In this document: positions 23,411 to 33,579 of the stretch, piece by piece
How positions within the stretch are numbered: position 1 is the first letter of the stretch
Layout of the letters: the number at the start of each line of letters is the position of its first letter
NCBI GenBank assembly: GCA_020631735.1
Contig: CM036209.1
Span: 1,058,743 to 1,122,742, forward strand
DNA from: Saccharum officinarum
Lineage: Eukaryota; Streptophyta; Magnoliopsida; Poales; Poaceae
Direction: 5' to 3'
DNA: 64,000 nucleotides
Notes under the pieces: model-generated
Seen by the model: the letters and a program-made list of their open reading frames with translations, nothing else
Database searches by the model: none
What the model was told of the DNA's origin: nothing
Made by a program: the position numbers and the translations under genes

Positions 23411-24270
23411 TTTTGACAGAACGTACCTGTATTAAAGATAAGGAAACATACACAGACCAGTACAAGTACAAGTACGCCGTACATGGATACAGAGGCCAGC
23501 TATGCCACCAAACATTGCAGAAAGGGCCACAAGAAAAATAGAAATTACAAACAGGTCCCTAGACCCTTTCCCAACTGAAGACTTCCATCGCCGGGGATCA
23601 CCGGCTCCGGCCGTCGTTGCCGCCATCCAGATCCGAGGAAACTCCATCGCGCAAAGGCTTTGGAAGAGGCCGCAGAAGACACTTGTCCCGTAGGACGAGA
23701 TGTAATTGTCGATGAACGCCCATCGGCCGGGGACACGCCCCGAGCTCCTTGGATCTTGGACCGGAGCTCACCGACGATGACGACTGCCGCCGCGGGAAGC
23801 ATGAGCTCGATCCAACCACCAATCTTCCAGCGAACCCACAGCAGCATCTGTACCCACGAAGCAAAAAACCAGCGACCTCGACGCACCGAGACGACGAGGC
23901 ACCGCCGGGAAGACTCCTAAACCGGAGCCAACGGGATCTGGAACTCCAACTTGGTCTCCAGATCCGGAGAGCCCCGACCTCATAGGCTCGTCGTCGGCGC
24001 CGGAGAAAGCGACGATGTGGTGGAAGAGAGCAGGAGTACCTTATTCCACCGTGGCGACGCCGCGTCCACCTCGCAACCGCCGCCGGAAAACCTAACCCTA
24101 AGACGGGTACCTAATCTACACCGCCGGTCAAGGATCCACCATTCCCCCACACATCCGAAGGGCCAGAGGCCGCCGGAGGCGAGGGGAGCGGCGACCTCGC
24201 CGGCGGGAGCACGAAACGCCTCTTTTTCGCCCCTCTCAAACAGTAGCCAGGAGAGAGTTCGAGAAAGAGA
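23411..24270 (-). mobile_element. Non-LTR-type retroposon (860 bp) with 16-bp TSD
   Basis: Flanked by a perfect 16-bp direct repeat ACCTCAGCCCACTTTT (23395-23410 and 24271-24286). On the minus strand the insert is GC-rich for ~650 bp and ends ...CTTTAATACAGGTACGTTCTGTC followed by a short A run, the layout of an L1-type retroposed RNA (long duplication, A-tail, no inverted repeats). Macro-duplication copy I holds the empty site (CACCCTACTTTTGAGAAACG near 20175). No reverse transcriptase can be read, so it is either a heavily truncated or internally deleted LINE or a SINE-like/non-autonomous derivative; fragments of ORFs exist on both strands but have no domain I recognise. Confidence 0.85.
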
Positions 24271-24818
24271 ACCTCAGCCCACTTTTGATCAGCAGCGAAT
24301 TTGGGAGTCGGCTGTCCACCAATCAAGACGCAACCAAAGTGGGAATGTGAAAACGAGAGGAGACGCCACTCAATATCTGCTCAGGACTGGAGAATTGCCG
24401 AAAAGACGGCAGCATAAACGAGAGTACTCCAGCAAAGTTCCGGCGATTCGGCCCGCGCCGCAGCAGCCCCACCCGGCCACCCTGCGCTGTCTGTCCCTCT
24501 CTCTCTCCATCCGCCCCCGCTCCCCCCCTGGCTCCTCCCTCCCTCTCTTCCTTCCCAACCCCACCCGCGCCCCACCCAACCCCGCGCCGCCTCTCCTCCC
24601 TCCCCCACCGTGCGTGCCCGGCACGTGCTCCCTCCTCCCCCCTCCCTCCCTCCTCCGCGCTACCACCTCCGGCCGCCGCCGCCGCCACACCGCGTGCGGA
24701 AGCAGCGAAAGGCGCCGCTCGCCTTTCCATTCGGCTTCCTTCCTCCCTGTAAAGGAAGGCTCTTTGGCGCTTCCTTCGTGTGCCGAGCCCGGGAGGCGGG
24801 CGTCTCGGGGGAGGGAGC
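24271..24818 (+). promoter_or_regulatory. Proximal upstream/5' leader of the TCP gene
   Basis: The part near 24290-24430 matches the start of the macro-duplication (about 20200-20330). From about 24450 the sequence becomes very C/T-rich (TCTCTCTCTCTCCATCCGCC near 24496), typical of a grass 5' UTR. No clear TATA box is seen. A long open frame runs through it into the gene, but its N-terminal part has no homology to TCP proteins and includes retroposon sequence, so I place the start at ATG 24819. Confidence 0.5.
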
Positions 24819-26074
24819 ATGGACCACGGCGGCGGGGGAGGAGGAGGGGGCGGGGCGCCGTCGAGCAGCAACAGCGGCGGGGCAGCCGCGAGCGGCGGCC
24901 GCGGGGGCGACCACCACCACCCGTTCTACTACACCGGCCCGGGAGCGTCCAACTCCGGAGTGCCGCAGCCCCAGCAGCAGCAGCAGCAGCAGGCGTCGGC
25001 GTTCGCGGGCGCGCTCGCTATCACGCCCGTCCCGGAGCAGCCGCAGCCGTCGTCGGCCGCGGGCGGCGCCGACAAGAAGGCGCTGGTGCCGGTGGCGGCC
25101 CCGGGGCGGCGGCGGGGCCCGTGGTGGCGGCCAAGCGTCCGTCCAAGGACCGGCACACCAAGGTGGACGGGCGGGGGCGGCGGATTCGGATGCCGGCGCT
25201 GTGCGCGGCGCGGGTGTTCCAGCTCACCCGCGAGCTCGGCCACAAGTCGGACGGCGAGACCATCGAGTGGCTGCTGCAGCAGGCGGAGCCGGCCATCCTG
25301 GCGGCGACCGGCACCGGAACAATCCCGGCCAACTACTCCTCGCTCAACATCTCCATCCGCTCCGGCGCCGCCAACCCCGCCGCCGCCCGCGCCGCGCCGT
25401 TCCCGGCGCTCGCGCTCCACCCGCACCACCACCACCAGGGCCCCGCGCAGCACGACATATCCGCCATGATGGCCGGGTACCACCACCACCTCCTCCCGCC
25501 GCCGCCGCAGCAGCAGCAGGACCCAAACGCCGCCGGCGACGCCTACATGCGGAAGCGCTACCGCGAGGACCTGTTCAAGGAGGACGACGACCGCCAACAT
25601 CCGAGCGCGCCCAAGGCACGCGAGCAGCAGCAGGCCGCGGCGACGCCGCCTTCCACCGCAATGTGGGCCGTGGCTCCCAACGCCGCGGCCCCGTCTGGCG
25701 GGTTCTGGATGCTGCCCGTGTCCGCGAGCTCGGCCGCCGCGGCTCGGCCCGCCGAGCAGCCCATGTGGTCCTTCAGCAGCGGCGGCGGCGGCGGCGGCGG
25801 CTCGGGCACCGTGCAGGCACCACTCCAGTTCATGTCCAGGGCCAGCTACCCCAGCGGCGCTGCAGGCGGCGGCAGCGGCGGAGGAGGAGCCATGTCTGAC
25901 ACCAACCTTGGCATGCTCGCCGCACTGAATGCGTACAACCGCGGCGGCAGCGAGGAGCAGCACCAGCAGCCCGAGGGGGAGCAGCAGCACGGCGGCGACG
26001 GCGGCGGGGGCAACGACGACGAGGACGGCGACGACAGCGCCGAAGAGAACAACGGCAACAACAGCTCACAGTAA
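24819..26074 (+). CDS. Class I TCP (PCF-type) transcription factor; one apparent frameshift
   Basis: Nuclear DNA-binding regulator of cell proliferation genes, acting as dimers on GGNCCCAC-type sites (family knowledge). ATG 24819 ([12 protein letters not shown]) opens a Gly/Ser/His/Gln-rich N-terminus with a glutamine run (24973-24993). The TCP domain follows: [20 protein letters not shown] as the basic region, then [20 protein letters not shown] (helix-loop-helix), [20 protein letters not shown] and [17 protein letters not shown], which is the class I signature shared with TCP14/TCP15/TCP8-like proteins. The C-terminus has His, Gln, Ala and Gly runs and an acidic tail ending at TAA 26072-26074. 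The N-terminal frame and the TCP-domain frame differ by one base: about 25107-25115, in a G/C-rich run, one G appears to be missing. No intron is needed, as usual for class I genes. Either a sequence error or a null allele. The exact orthologue cannot be named without alignment. Confidence 0.85.
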
Positions 26075-26753
26075 GCTCGCTGGCGATGACGATGAGCAGG
26101 GAATCCGCCCGCCCGCCACCATGATCGCATCTTTCTGGTAGCAAAAAAAGCATCCGCATCGGATAGGTGTGTAGCGCTAAGAATTTTGATGTCTTGTTCG
26201 CGGGAGGATCGCCCTGAGCTGTCGCCGGAGTGTGGTTTGGATGATTGGACGGAGGAGGAAACCAACCGTGGGATCCAATCATGGAGGAAGAAAAAAAAAT
26301 GGTGCGCTAGCTTTTGTGCAGGAAGCAAGCAAAGCAAGCCAAGCCAATGCAGGAGCAAAGCTTCTTGCTAGTTCATTAGTTTTTCCCTCTCTTTGATGAA
26401 TTTGTTTCTGTTGAATTTTTTTTGGATTGTTCTATGAATGATTGCGTTGTTGAGATGGGTGTGATGGTGATGATGATTAGTGGGTCCGAATTAGGAGGGC
26501 CAGCCAAGGACAGGAGTCTGAGTCTGAGTTTGAGAGGGATCTGTATATACAACTGATCGATCATCTTGATTTTTGCTGCGTTGTTAATTTGATTCTAGTT
26601 GTTTCTGGCGAATTATTAGTACAAGAATGAATGTTCATTGGTAGTCGTTGGTTTGCTCATTGTTATGTCACCATGAATTGTGACTCCTCGCGTTGTTTTT
26701 TTTCCTGCTGTTCTTGTGTCCTGTGCTGTTCCATTTCATTGCTGGGCACGTAA
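26075..26753 (+). other. Probable 3' UTR and downstream flank of the TCP gene
   Basis: Noncoding sequence after the stop with T-rich patches (TTTTTTTTGGATTG near 26418) and no recognised ORF. The polyadenylation site cannot be fixed; AATGAAT/TGTATATA motifs near 26430 and 26541 are candidates. Confidence 0.4.
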
Positions 26754-27107
26754 CCGTGTGTTTGGTCGAGGGTTGGGTGGGTTGGGTTGGATCCATCCTA
26801 GTTTTTAGGGACGGAGCCAACCCGTCCAGTATTTGGTTGCACTTCTGATTTTAGGGACGGAATCAACCCGTTCAGTGTTTGGTTGAAGGAAGTTGAAAGA
26901 AAACACGGTTGATCTAAGCCAACCTGGCTGGAGCGGCTTCGTCCCCTAGATTTTGACGGACGGAGCCAACCCGCATCTAAGAGGAATATTCCACCCTGGA
27001 GTCAACCCAACCCTCCCATCCTCCAACCCTCCCATCCTCCAACCAAACAGCCACGGGAACGGGTTCGTTCCGACCCGGCTCGTCCCGCTCTCCAACCAAA
27101 CACACGG
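26754..27107. mobile_element. Tourist-like MITE (354 bp, TSD TAA)
   Basis: Terminal inverted repeats CCGTGTGTTTGGT / ACCAAACACACGG, flanked by TAA on both sides (26751-26753, 27108-27110). The interior holds repeats of GACGGAGCCAACCCG and CCATCCTCCAACC. The 3-bp TAA duplication fits PIF/Harbinger-type MITEs. Confidence 0.85.
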
Positions 27108-27252
27108 TAATACTCCGGTAAGCAATGATCTTGCTGGGCTCACCTCTTATCATTGGGATCTAGTACTACTAATGTTTTGGATCCTTATCAGTCATGGTAT
27201 AGTATTTTTCTCTTACAATATATCAGCTAACAATATTTTTCAGCCTGACTTA

Positions 27253-27452
27253 GGGTGTGTTTAGTTCGCGAAAATTTTTGGCTTTGGCTAATTAGTGTCT
27301 AATCGTGGATTAATTAGACTCAAAAGATTCGTCTTGTCGTTTTCTACCAAACTGTATAATTAGTTTTTTTATCTATATTTAATGCTCTATGTATGGGTCA
27401 AACATTCGATGTGACAGATAATTTAGAAAATTTTTGGAAACTAAACGTGGCC
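27253..27452. mobile_element. Tourist-like MITE (200 bp, TSD TTA)
   Basis: GGGTGTGTTTAGTTCGCGAA at the left, inverted complement of TTGGAAACTAAACGTGGCC at the right; flanked by TTA (27250-27252 and 27453-27455). Interior shows the family signature GATTAATTAGACTCAAAAGA. Confidence 0.88.
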
Positions 27453-27633
27453 TTATCAGCGAAGCTAACAGAGCCGTGCATAGGCCTGTAGTAGCTGCAA
27501 ATACTAGCAACTAGTGCATTTTTTTTACCTTGTCAAGTTGTCAACTTGTCATGCAGTGCAGTGCATAGGCCAAAACTGCATATGGAGAGGTCACTAGATA
27601 TGCAAATCTGCATTATTTGTCCTTAGGCACAAC

Positions 27634-28227
27634 CAGGGTTTTTTTTTACCGACCGGTCACCCCAAACCGCTGGCCTCCGGTTTACCGGTAACCGGTCGAA
27701 TTTGAATTTGAATTCAAACGCGCCTTCGGTTCGGTTTGTCACCGGTTTACCGGGCGGTTTGGAGCGGTAACCGCTCGGTTTGAGTTTGGAATTTTCTTTT
27801 TTTTTTTTTTTTCAAACTTCTATACGTATAAATAAGTACTAAACGAGCTTGAATTTGAAAAATTTTTACACCATTGGCTTCTATAAATCATGAACTATTT
27901 TTAGGAATTTTTTCAGCATTTTTTGTTTTTTTTTCAAATTTTAAATTTGAATTTGGGGGCCTTAACGGGCCAGGACCGGGATTTTTTTTCTTTTTTTTTC
28001 AAACTTCTATACGTATAAATAAATACTAAACGAACTCGAATTTGAAAAATTTTTACACCATTGGCTTCTATAAATCATGAACTATTTTTAGGAATTTTTT
28101 CAGTATTTTTTTTTTCAAATTTTAAATTTGAATTTGGGGAATACCTAACCGGACCGGAACCGGTCCGGCCCGGTTAGGCCGGTAACCGCGGTAAACCGCG
28201 GTTTACCAAGCGGTTTTTTTAACCCTG
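27634..28227. mobile_element. hAT-type MITE (594 bp) with internal duplication
   Basis: Ends CAGGGTT.../...AACCCTG with perfect 8-bp target-site duplication GGCACAAC (27626-27633 and 28228-28235), the hAT signature. Inside, a ~160-bp block (CAAACTTCTATACGTATAAA ... TTTTAAATTTGAATTTGGGG) occurs twice, about 27812-27957 and 27999-28139. The outer ~120 bp are rich in ACCGGT/CCGGTTTACCGG palindromes. Confidence 0.92.
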
Positions 28228-28395
28228 GGCACAACACAAGGACAAAACTGTTTCTCTGTTTATCTCCCTTTTCACATGTGGGTACGTCAAAATTAGTTCA
28301 CAAAGTACATTTTCAGTAGAATCATCCTTAACGGATTTCATTTTGGCCATCATGTTCCTTTTGCGCCTGAAAAACCATCAGCTTATTTGTGCTAT

Positions 28396-28639
28396 GGCCC
28401 GGTTCAGTTCCAAAAAATTTTGCATAATTTTTCAAGATTCTCCGTCACATCGAATCTTTGGACATATGCATGAAGCATTAAATATAGATAAAAAATAAAA
28501 CTAATTACACAGTTTAGACGAAAATGGACGAGACGAATCTTTTAAGCCTAATTAGACCATGATTGGACACTAATTGTCAAATAACAACGAAAATTACTAC
28601 AGTGTCGTTTTGCCAAAAATTTTGGAACTAAACCGGCCC
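28396..28639. mobile_element. Tourist-like MITE (244 bp)
   Basis: TIRs GGCCCGGTTCAGTTCC and the complement of GGAACTAAACCGGCCC, flanked by TAT on both sides (28393-28395, 28640-28642). Interior shares CTCCGTCACATCGAATCTTT and GCCTAATTAGACCATGATTG with the element at 59211-59455, so both belong to one family. Confidence 0.85.
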
Positions 28640-28642
28640 TAT

Positions 28643-29128
28643 GATGAAGCTGAGCATGGACATTTCTGGTAGGCTGGAAAGAACACCCGGGAGGCCAAAA
28701 CAGAGTGAAGCAAGCGAGGGCACTGAATAGAGTGGACAGTGGAGGTCATCAGCGTATCAGGGAGGATAATTGCATCGCCGCTGGTGCTGATGAAGGGACG
28801 GAGAGCGACCGCGACGGGATGAATTCGAATTAACAAAACCAAACGCAGGCAGGCGTCGTTATCCTCGACGGGTGGTGAAACAAGTTGGGATTATCCCTTT
28901 AATAATTGCCCGTCGCGTCAGCGCTCAACAGCGAGGAGGCATGAGGCGCTCCGGCCGCTGCCCGCACGGATCTCGGCGCGCATCCGACGGCCGGCCTCTC
29001 CCCGCGCGCGCCGGTCTGGTCCAGATATTTTTTGTCCCGGGCGTCACTGCGCTCCGGTCTGGATTCTGATTGTGAACCAGGCTGGCTGGCCTGTGATCGC
29101 GTCCGCGTTGTCGATAGGAACCAACTGA
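28643..29128. other. Intergenic, no recognised feature
   Basis: Mixed-composition sequence with a GC-rich patch (28960-29060). Short ORFs on both strands show no domain and look like chance. Confidence 0.5.
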
Positions 29129-29592
29129 GCATGGGTTTAGTTCGCAAAATATTTTAGGTCCCGTTTGGTTTGGGTGTATTAAAGTTTAACTCCTATTATA
29201 TAAATGTTCCCTCAAATGTATGGAGTACTAAATGCAGACTAATTGCATGTATGTTGGCACAGATTATGAGTAATTTACGAGACGAATCTAGTAAGCCTAA
29301 TTAATCCAAGATTGGAAATTTTTTGTCAAATAAGACGAAAGTGCTACAGTGTTTCCTAAACTTTAACATCCAACCCAAACGGGACTTAGATTTGACTACT
29401 GTATCACTTTCGTTTGTATTTGTCAATTAGTATTTAATTATGGACTAATTAGGCTTAAAAGATTCGTCTCGTGGTTTTCTACTAAACTGTGGAATTAGTT
29501 TTTTCTTTTATCTATATCTAATGCTCCATGCATGTATCTAAATATTCGATATGACGGAGAATCTCGAAATATTTTGAGAACTAAACATGGCG
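29129..29592. mobile_element. MITE (outer) interrupted by a second MITE
   Basis: Left arm GCATGGGTTTAGTTCGCAAA (29129) and right arm complement of TTTTGAGAACTAAACATGGCG (ending 29592), with TGA on both outer flanks (29126-29128 and 29593-29595). Subtracting the inserted element gives about 232 bp, the normal size for this family. Interior signature GGACTAATTAGGCTTAAAAG. Confidence 0.8.
29157..29385. mobile_element. MITE (inner, 229 bp, TSD TTA) nested in outer MITE
   Basis: TIRs GGTCCCGTTTGGTTTGGGTG and the complement of CATCCAACCCAAACGGGAC, flanked by TTA (29154-29156 and 29386-29388). Signature ACGAGACGAATCTAGTAAGC. It interrupts the left arm of the outer element, so it is the younger of the two. 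Confidence 0.88.
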
Positions 29593-29989
29593 TGAGAAAT
29601 GAAATGCGTAAAATGTCTCTCTCAGATCACACGATTTTCGCGTCTTAGACGGAGTGCGAAGGAAGGAACGGTGTGCTTGTTTTGTGTACAAACAAAGCTG
29701 TGCTGTGCGTTATCCACTCTACTATTGGAGCATGTACTGTACACATGTACTACGACGAGCAGTAGACGTCGCTGCTGTCAGCGAAAGAAGACAGCGGGAA
29801 GGTGACGGCAGCACTCCACGGGCGATGATTTTCTCGGAAAATAAATAGTAGGGTCGCTGTACTGTACCATACTGTCACTGTGTGGGACGCTGAGTGCGCA
29901 GCAAATATGTACTGTAATGCTGCTCTTAAAAATTTTTTAAAGGTCTTCAAAAGAAGGATTCCTCCGCTCATCAGTAGCGAATTCCTCTC

Positions 29990-30254
29990 GGCCCTTTGTT
30001 TAGTTCGTCGATTCTCCCCAAATTTCACTATACAAAAAGAAGATTTCCCGTCATATCAAAATGTCGATAAATGCATGGAGTACTAAATGTTGATGAAATC
30101 AAAAACTAATTGCACAGTTTTGTTGTACTTTGCAAGACGAACATTTTAAGCCTAGTTAGTAAAAATTTGGATAATTTTTATCAAATACAAACGAAATGCT
30201 ACAGGAATTCTGATACAGTGTTTTTCTCCCTAATTCACCGAACTAAACGAGGCC
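29990..30254. mobile_element. Tourist-like MITE remnant
   Basis: GGCCCTTTGTTTAGTTCG at the left and CGAACTAAACGAGGCC at the right form imperfect inverted repeats. The interior keeps the family signature (TGCATGGAGTACTAAATG, CAAGACGAACATTTTAAGCC). No clean target-site duplication is visible, so it is probably older. Confidence 0.7.
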
Positions 30255-30392
30255 TCGCTCGAAAACAACTACTAATAATTCAGACATCTCGGAGACGCAC
30301 GGAGAACTGACGATTCGCGCTTGGCTTCGCTCGCACATGTTTTTCAAATGTTACCCTGAAAAAGGCTGAAACCCATGCCGTGCCAATCCAAG

Positions 30393-30634
30393 GTCTTGTT
30401 CACTTCCCCATCTCAACCCAAAATATTTCCTTTTCCACCCATCACATCAAATCTTTCAACGTATGCATAGAACATTAAATGTAGATAAAAAAGATAACTA
30501 ATTGCATAGTTTGTCTGTAAATGTCAGGACGAATCTTTTAAGCCTAGTTAGTCCATGATTGGACAAATTTTGCCAAATAACAACGAAAGATGCTACAGTA
30601 ACTTTTCACCTGCTTTTCGCGAAGTGAACACACA
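30393..30634. mobile_element. Tourist-like MITE remnant
   Basis: AAGGTCTTGTTCACTTCC at the left and GCGAAGTGAACACACACC at the right; interior ACGAATCTTTTAAGCCTAG and CATGATTGGACAAATTTTGC. Flanks are degenerate. Confidence 0.7.
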
Positions 30635-32741
30635 CCAAACAATCAGAAATTCAGAAGAGTACGTAGCTAGTACTACGTGCAGTACTCCATTGCTCCTCGA
30701 GAATGCATGCGAGGTTCATCCAAAAATATATGGTTGGAAAAGGCACTCACCCTGTTCTGTGGGAAATGCTACTGAGACTGCGGCCGTGTCCGTGTGGACG
30801 CGGTCGAACCATCACCATTCACCGCGGAAAAGTTATTTGATTCCAGGGCAGGGCGTGGCCCCCAGCCCCAGATGGTGGATTTCACTCGTGGCCCTGTCGC
30901 CCTGCTTGCTCTCGTTGCTGTGTCCATGTCCATCCGACCATCCCCATCTCCCCGTCTCCACGGGAGCAGTCACCGCCACCACAACGCGCAGCAAAGGGGG
31001 CAGCAGAAACTCTTGGCGTCCATTTCAACACGGCACGCCAAAAGCTTTGAGACGGCAAGCAAGATCGTCTGGTCCATTGACCGCCGCGGCGCCGCGCCGG
31101 CAACCGTGCCCCACCCCCATGCCATGCATGCATCAATGTACAACGCCAGGCGATATGGGATAGGGATAGACGTGTGTAGTGTGGTGTACTCCGTAGCGTC
31201 TAGGAAAGTTCCTCCTAGCTCCAACTCCACGCTAGAGTAACGGGAGGAGAACGTGGCTTCTTCGGCCTAATTTTGATTCAAAAGAAGTTGTAGAAAAATT
31301 GCTTCCCTACAGTGCTCGTGTTGCAAACGGGAGCGGGAGCTGTGAACACCTTTCTCAAATGGGGCCTTTCATCATCTTTACTCTCTTTCCATATTTGTAT
31401 TTGTGCTTATGACTTCACGGTAGACATTTATACCATGTTTGATACCTGTATTAATATTATATTTATATATCAATAATTTCTTTCTTTTGCCTCTCACTCT
31501 CTCCCCTGTTTGTCCATCCCTCACTTCTCTTCTATCTCTCGGTCCGTCGTCCCTCGTTCTCACCCTTCTTGCTTTGAGTTTGGAGCTGCAAAATCTACGT
31601 TGGTGAAGCATCACTCGTACCATTGTTTAAACATCAAGACATAAAAATTATCTAAAAAGAAGACCAACTAATATGTATAGCTTCTGCCATAACTCATATA
31701 TTAACGTTTTGCAATGTTTATTTAAGTAATTAAATTTAGAGCACTCTCAAAATTCCTTAAACGGCCATAATTCATATGTATGCATCACATGCCATATTGT
31801 GCGTTATTTTAATGCCTACAAAAATTTTAGCTTATTTTGAGTGCCTTAAAATTTCTTTCAAGTTAAAACCTAACTTTGAGCATGTTCTTCATTAAGGAAC
31901 TCTAGACTTTACTTAAGCACGTAAACTCATAATTTACATGATAAAATATTAATTTCCAGACAAACAATTTAGATGTCCTTTTTAGATTTGTGGAAATCAT
32001 TTTGAGGCTCAACAGCTTGATCGAATACTTAAAATATCGTTCTAAGAAGAATTATAATTTCAAAAACTACAAAAGCTGTGACGCAGGATCTAATCAAAAT
32101 GACCACACTTGATTTTTAGCATTTACTTATAAATTTATAAGACATTTCAAGGTCCTTTCTTTTTGCTGGACAAAAGAACTAGATAATATAAAACTCAAAT
32201 ATAGCATTACGTAAGAGAACTTTAGTTTCAAAGCTACAAAAGCTAAATTGTGATATTTGATATAAGCAAAATGTGTCATGTTTGTCTTTTTTTTAATCTA
32301 GATAAATTTAATAGCAATAAAAGGTACTAAATAAACAATATGAGTTACACCAATCATTACTCATCCAGGGGTCCATGACGTGCGTGGAAAGTGTTTGCGG
32401 CGATACCAACACATCCATTTTAGGGATTGTGGATTTAAAAAAAATCTTATTTTTTATGTTTTCTTTTGTGAAAATAAATTAATTCACATAAAATTTTATA
32501 CAATTTCTATAAAATTCATGCATTCCAAAAGGGCCCTTAGACACTATGTGACGTGGCCATAATAATTTGTCACTCCATGTCTTTCCCTGTAAAAAGAGTT
32601 AATTTCTAAAAAAAATTGGCGCCTGTTATCATCAAAATATTAAATTAATATTTTTCTTTTATTTAAAATAAAAAGGCAGAAACAAACGAAATTGCTTGAT
32701 CAAACACGGCCTTCTCGGCAGTGGTGTGGCGGCGGCGGGAG
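30635..32741. other. Intergenic; possible promoter side of the DUF6598 gene
   Basis: About 2.1 kb with AT-rich sequence (31260-32690) and a GC-richer part (30780-31240) containing ORFs of up to 202 codons on overlapping frames. None shows a recognisable domain, start context or splice pattern. No repeat boundaries found. Confidence 0.4.
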
Positions 32742-33579
32742 ATGGAAGTGGATCTGGAGCCGAAGCTGTGTGGGAACGACGACGGCCACAGGAGATCGGA
32801 TCTGGAGAAGGTTGCGGGTGAAGTGGCTAGCGGGGGCGACGACGCCAAGAGGCCGTGCGAGGGCAACCACGACCACGACAGCGCTATTGGGATCTTGATG
32901 GACGACGGCGGCGAGGAGGCGGAGGAGGAGGACGGCGACGAAGCGGTGTGTCGTGGTTGGGAGGTGCACCGGAAGAATTGGCGGCTCATGATGGCTGGCC
33001 ATGGCGACACCTGGTCGTTCGACGCGGAGAGTACGTTTTCACTAACGATCCCTCTCGCTGGTCCTCGTCTTACTCTTCTTTTTTTCCATGGTGATTTGCT
33101 GAAACCGGCAGCCGCGCGCTACACAGTCGATTGTGCTCACAATTCAGCACATTTTTCGATGCTTATTTAGATAGACAAATGCCTGGCGACTGCACATTTG
33201 CTGAAATCCTGTGTTGCCTTTTCAAACCCTTATCAAATTTGCCTCTTTATTCCCATATATCAAATGTGCATAGACAGAAGAACAACAGCAATGTATTTTA
33301 GTCCCACATGATGCATGACTCACTGGACTGACAAATACTTGCCCTGTTTCTTTTTTTTTTCAAAGCCATATGGTCCCATGCGCTACACAGACGGACCACT
33401 AGTGCTGCCAACCTCTGCTGGGCCTTGCGACACTATGGAGGTCTACTTCGTCAAAGGTGACTGAGATCAAAGGTGGCCTCCAATGGCCATTGGATGTCTA
33501 CGGTGATGTCGCCGTGCGCGATTCCCTGGATCACAAACACAACTACCTCTTCCGTCGAGGAAGGAACCAGTGCCAGACC
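32742..33579 (+). pseudogene. DUF6598-family gene, 5' part, cut by Copia C
   Basis: Two coding blocks. Block 1 (32742 to about 33030) starts MEVDLEPKLCG, is acidic (GGEEAEEEDGDEAV) and ends WRLMMAGHGDTWSFDAE before a GTACGT donor. Block 2 starts after a T-rich tract and CAAAG acceptor (about 33366) and reads GPMRYTDGPLVLP, then DTMEVYFVK, then TEIKGGLQWPLDVYG, then VRDSLDHKHNYLFRRGRNQC. The GGLQWPLDVYG...VRD..D..NY.F.R...CQ pattern is that of DUF6598, a grass-restricted family of unknown function (recalled from family knowledge). Between FVK and TEIKGG one extra base shifts the frame, and the splice phase of block 1 does not match block 2, so the gene is either decayed or carries sequence errors. 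It ends abruptly at the LTR of element C (33580), which should have split it; the 3' part is not in the window. Confidence 0.7.

Noticed and set aside
23951..24818. Long plus-strand ORF running from the retroposon into the TCP gene (707 codons in total)
   Set aside because: The N-terminal part lies within retroposon and leader sequence, has no TCP-like or other domain, and openness is explained by high GC. I use ATG 24819 instead.
24370..25990. Minus-strand ORFs up to 353 codons opposite the TCP gene
   Set aside because: Shadow frames of a GC-rich repeat-laden coding sequence on the plus strand.
30555..31240. ORFs of 148 and 202 codons in the intergenic region
   Set aside because: The first starts inside a MITE, the frames overlap, and no domain or conserved motif is visible.
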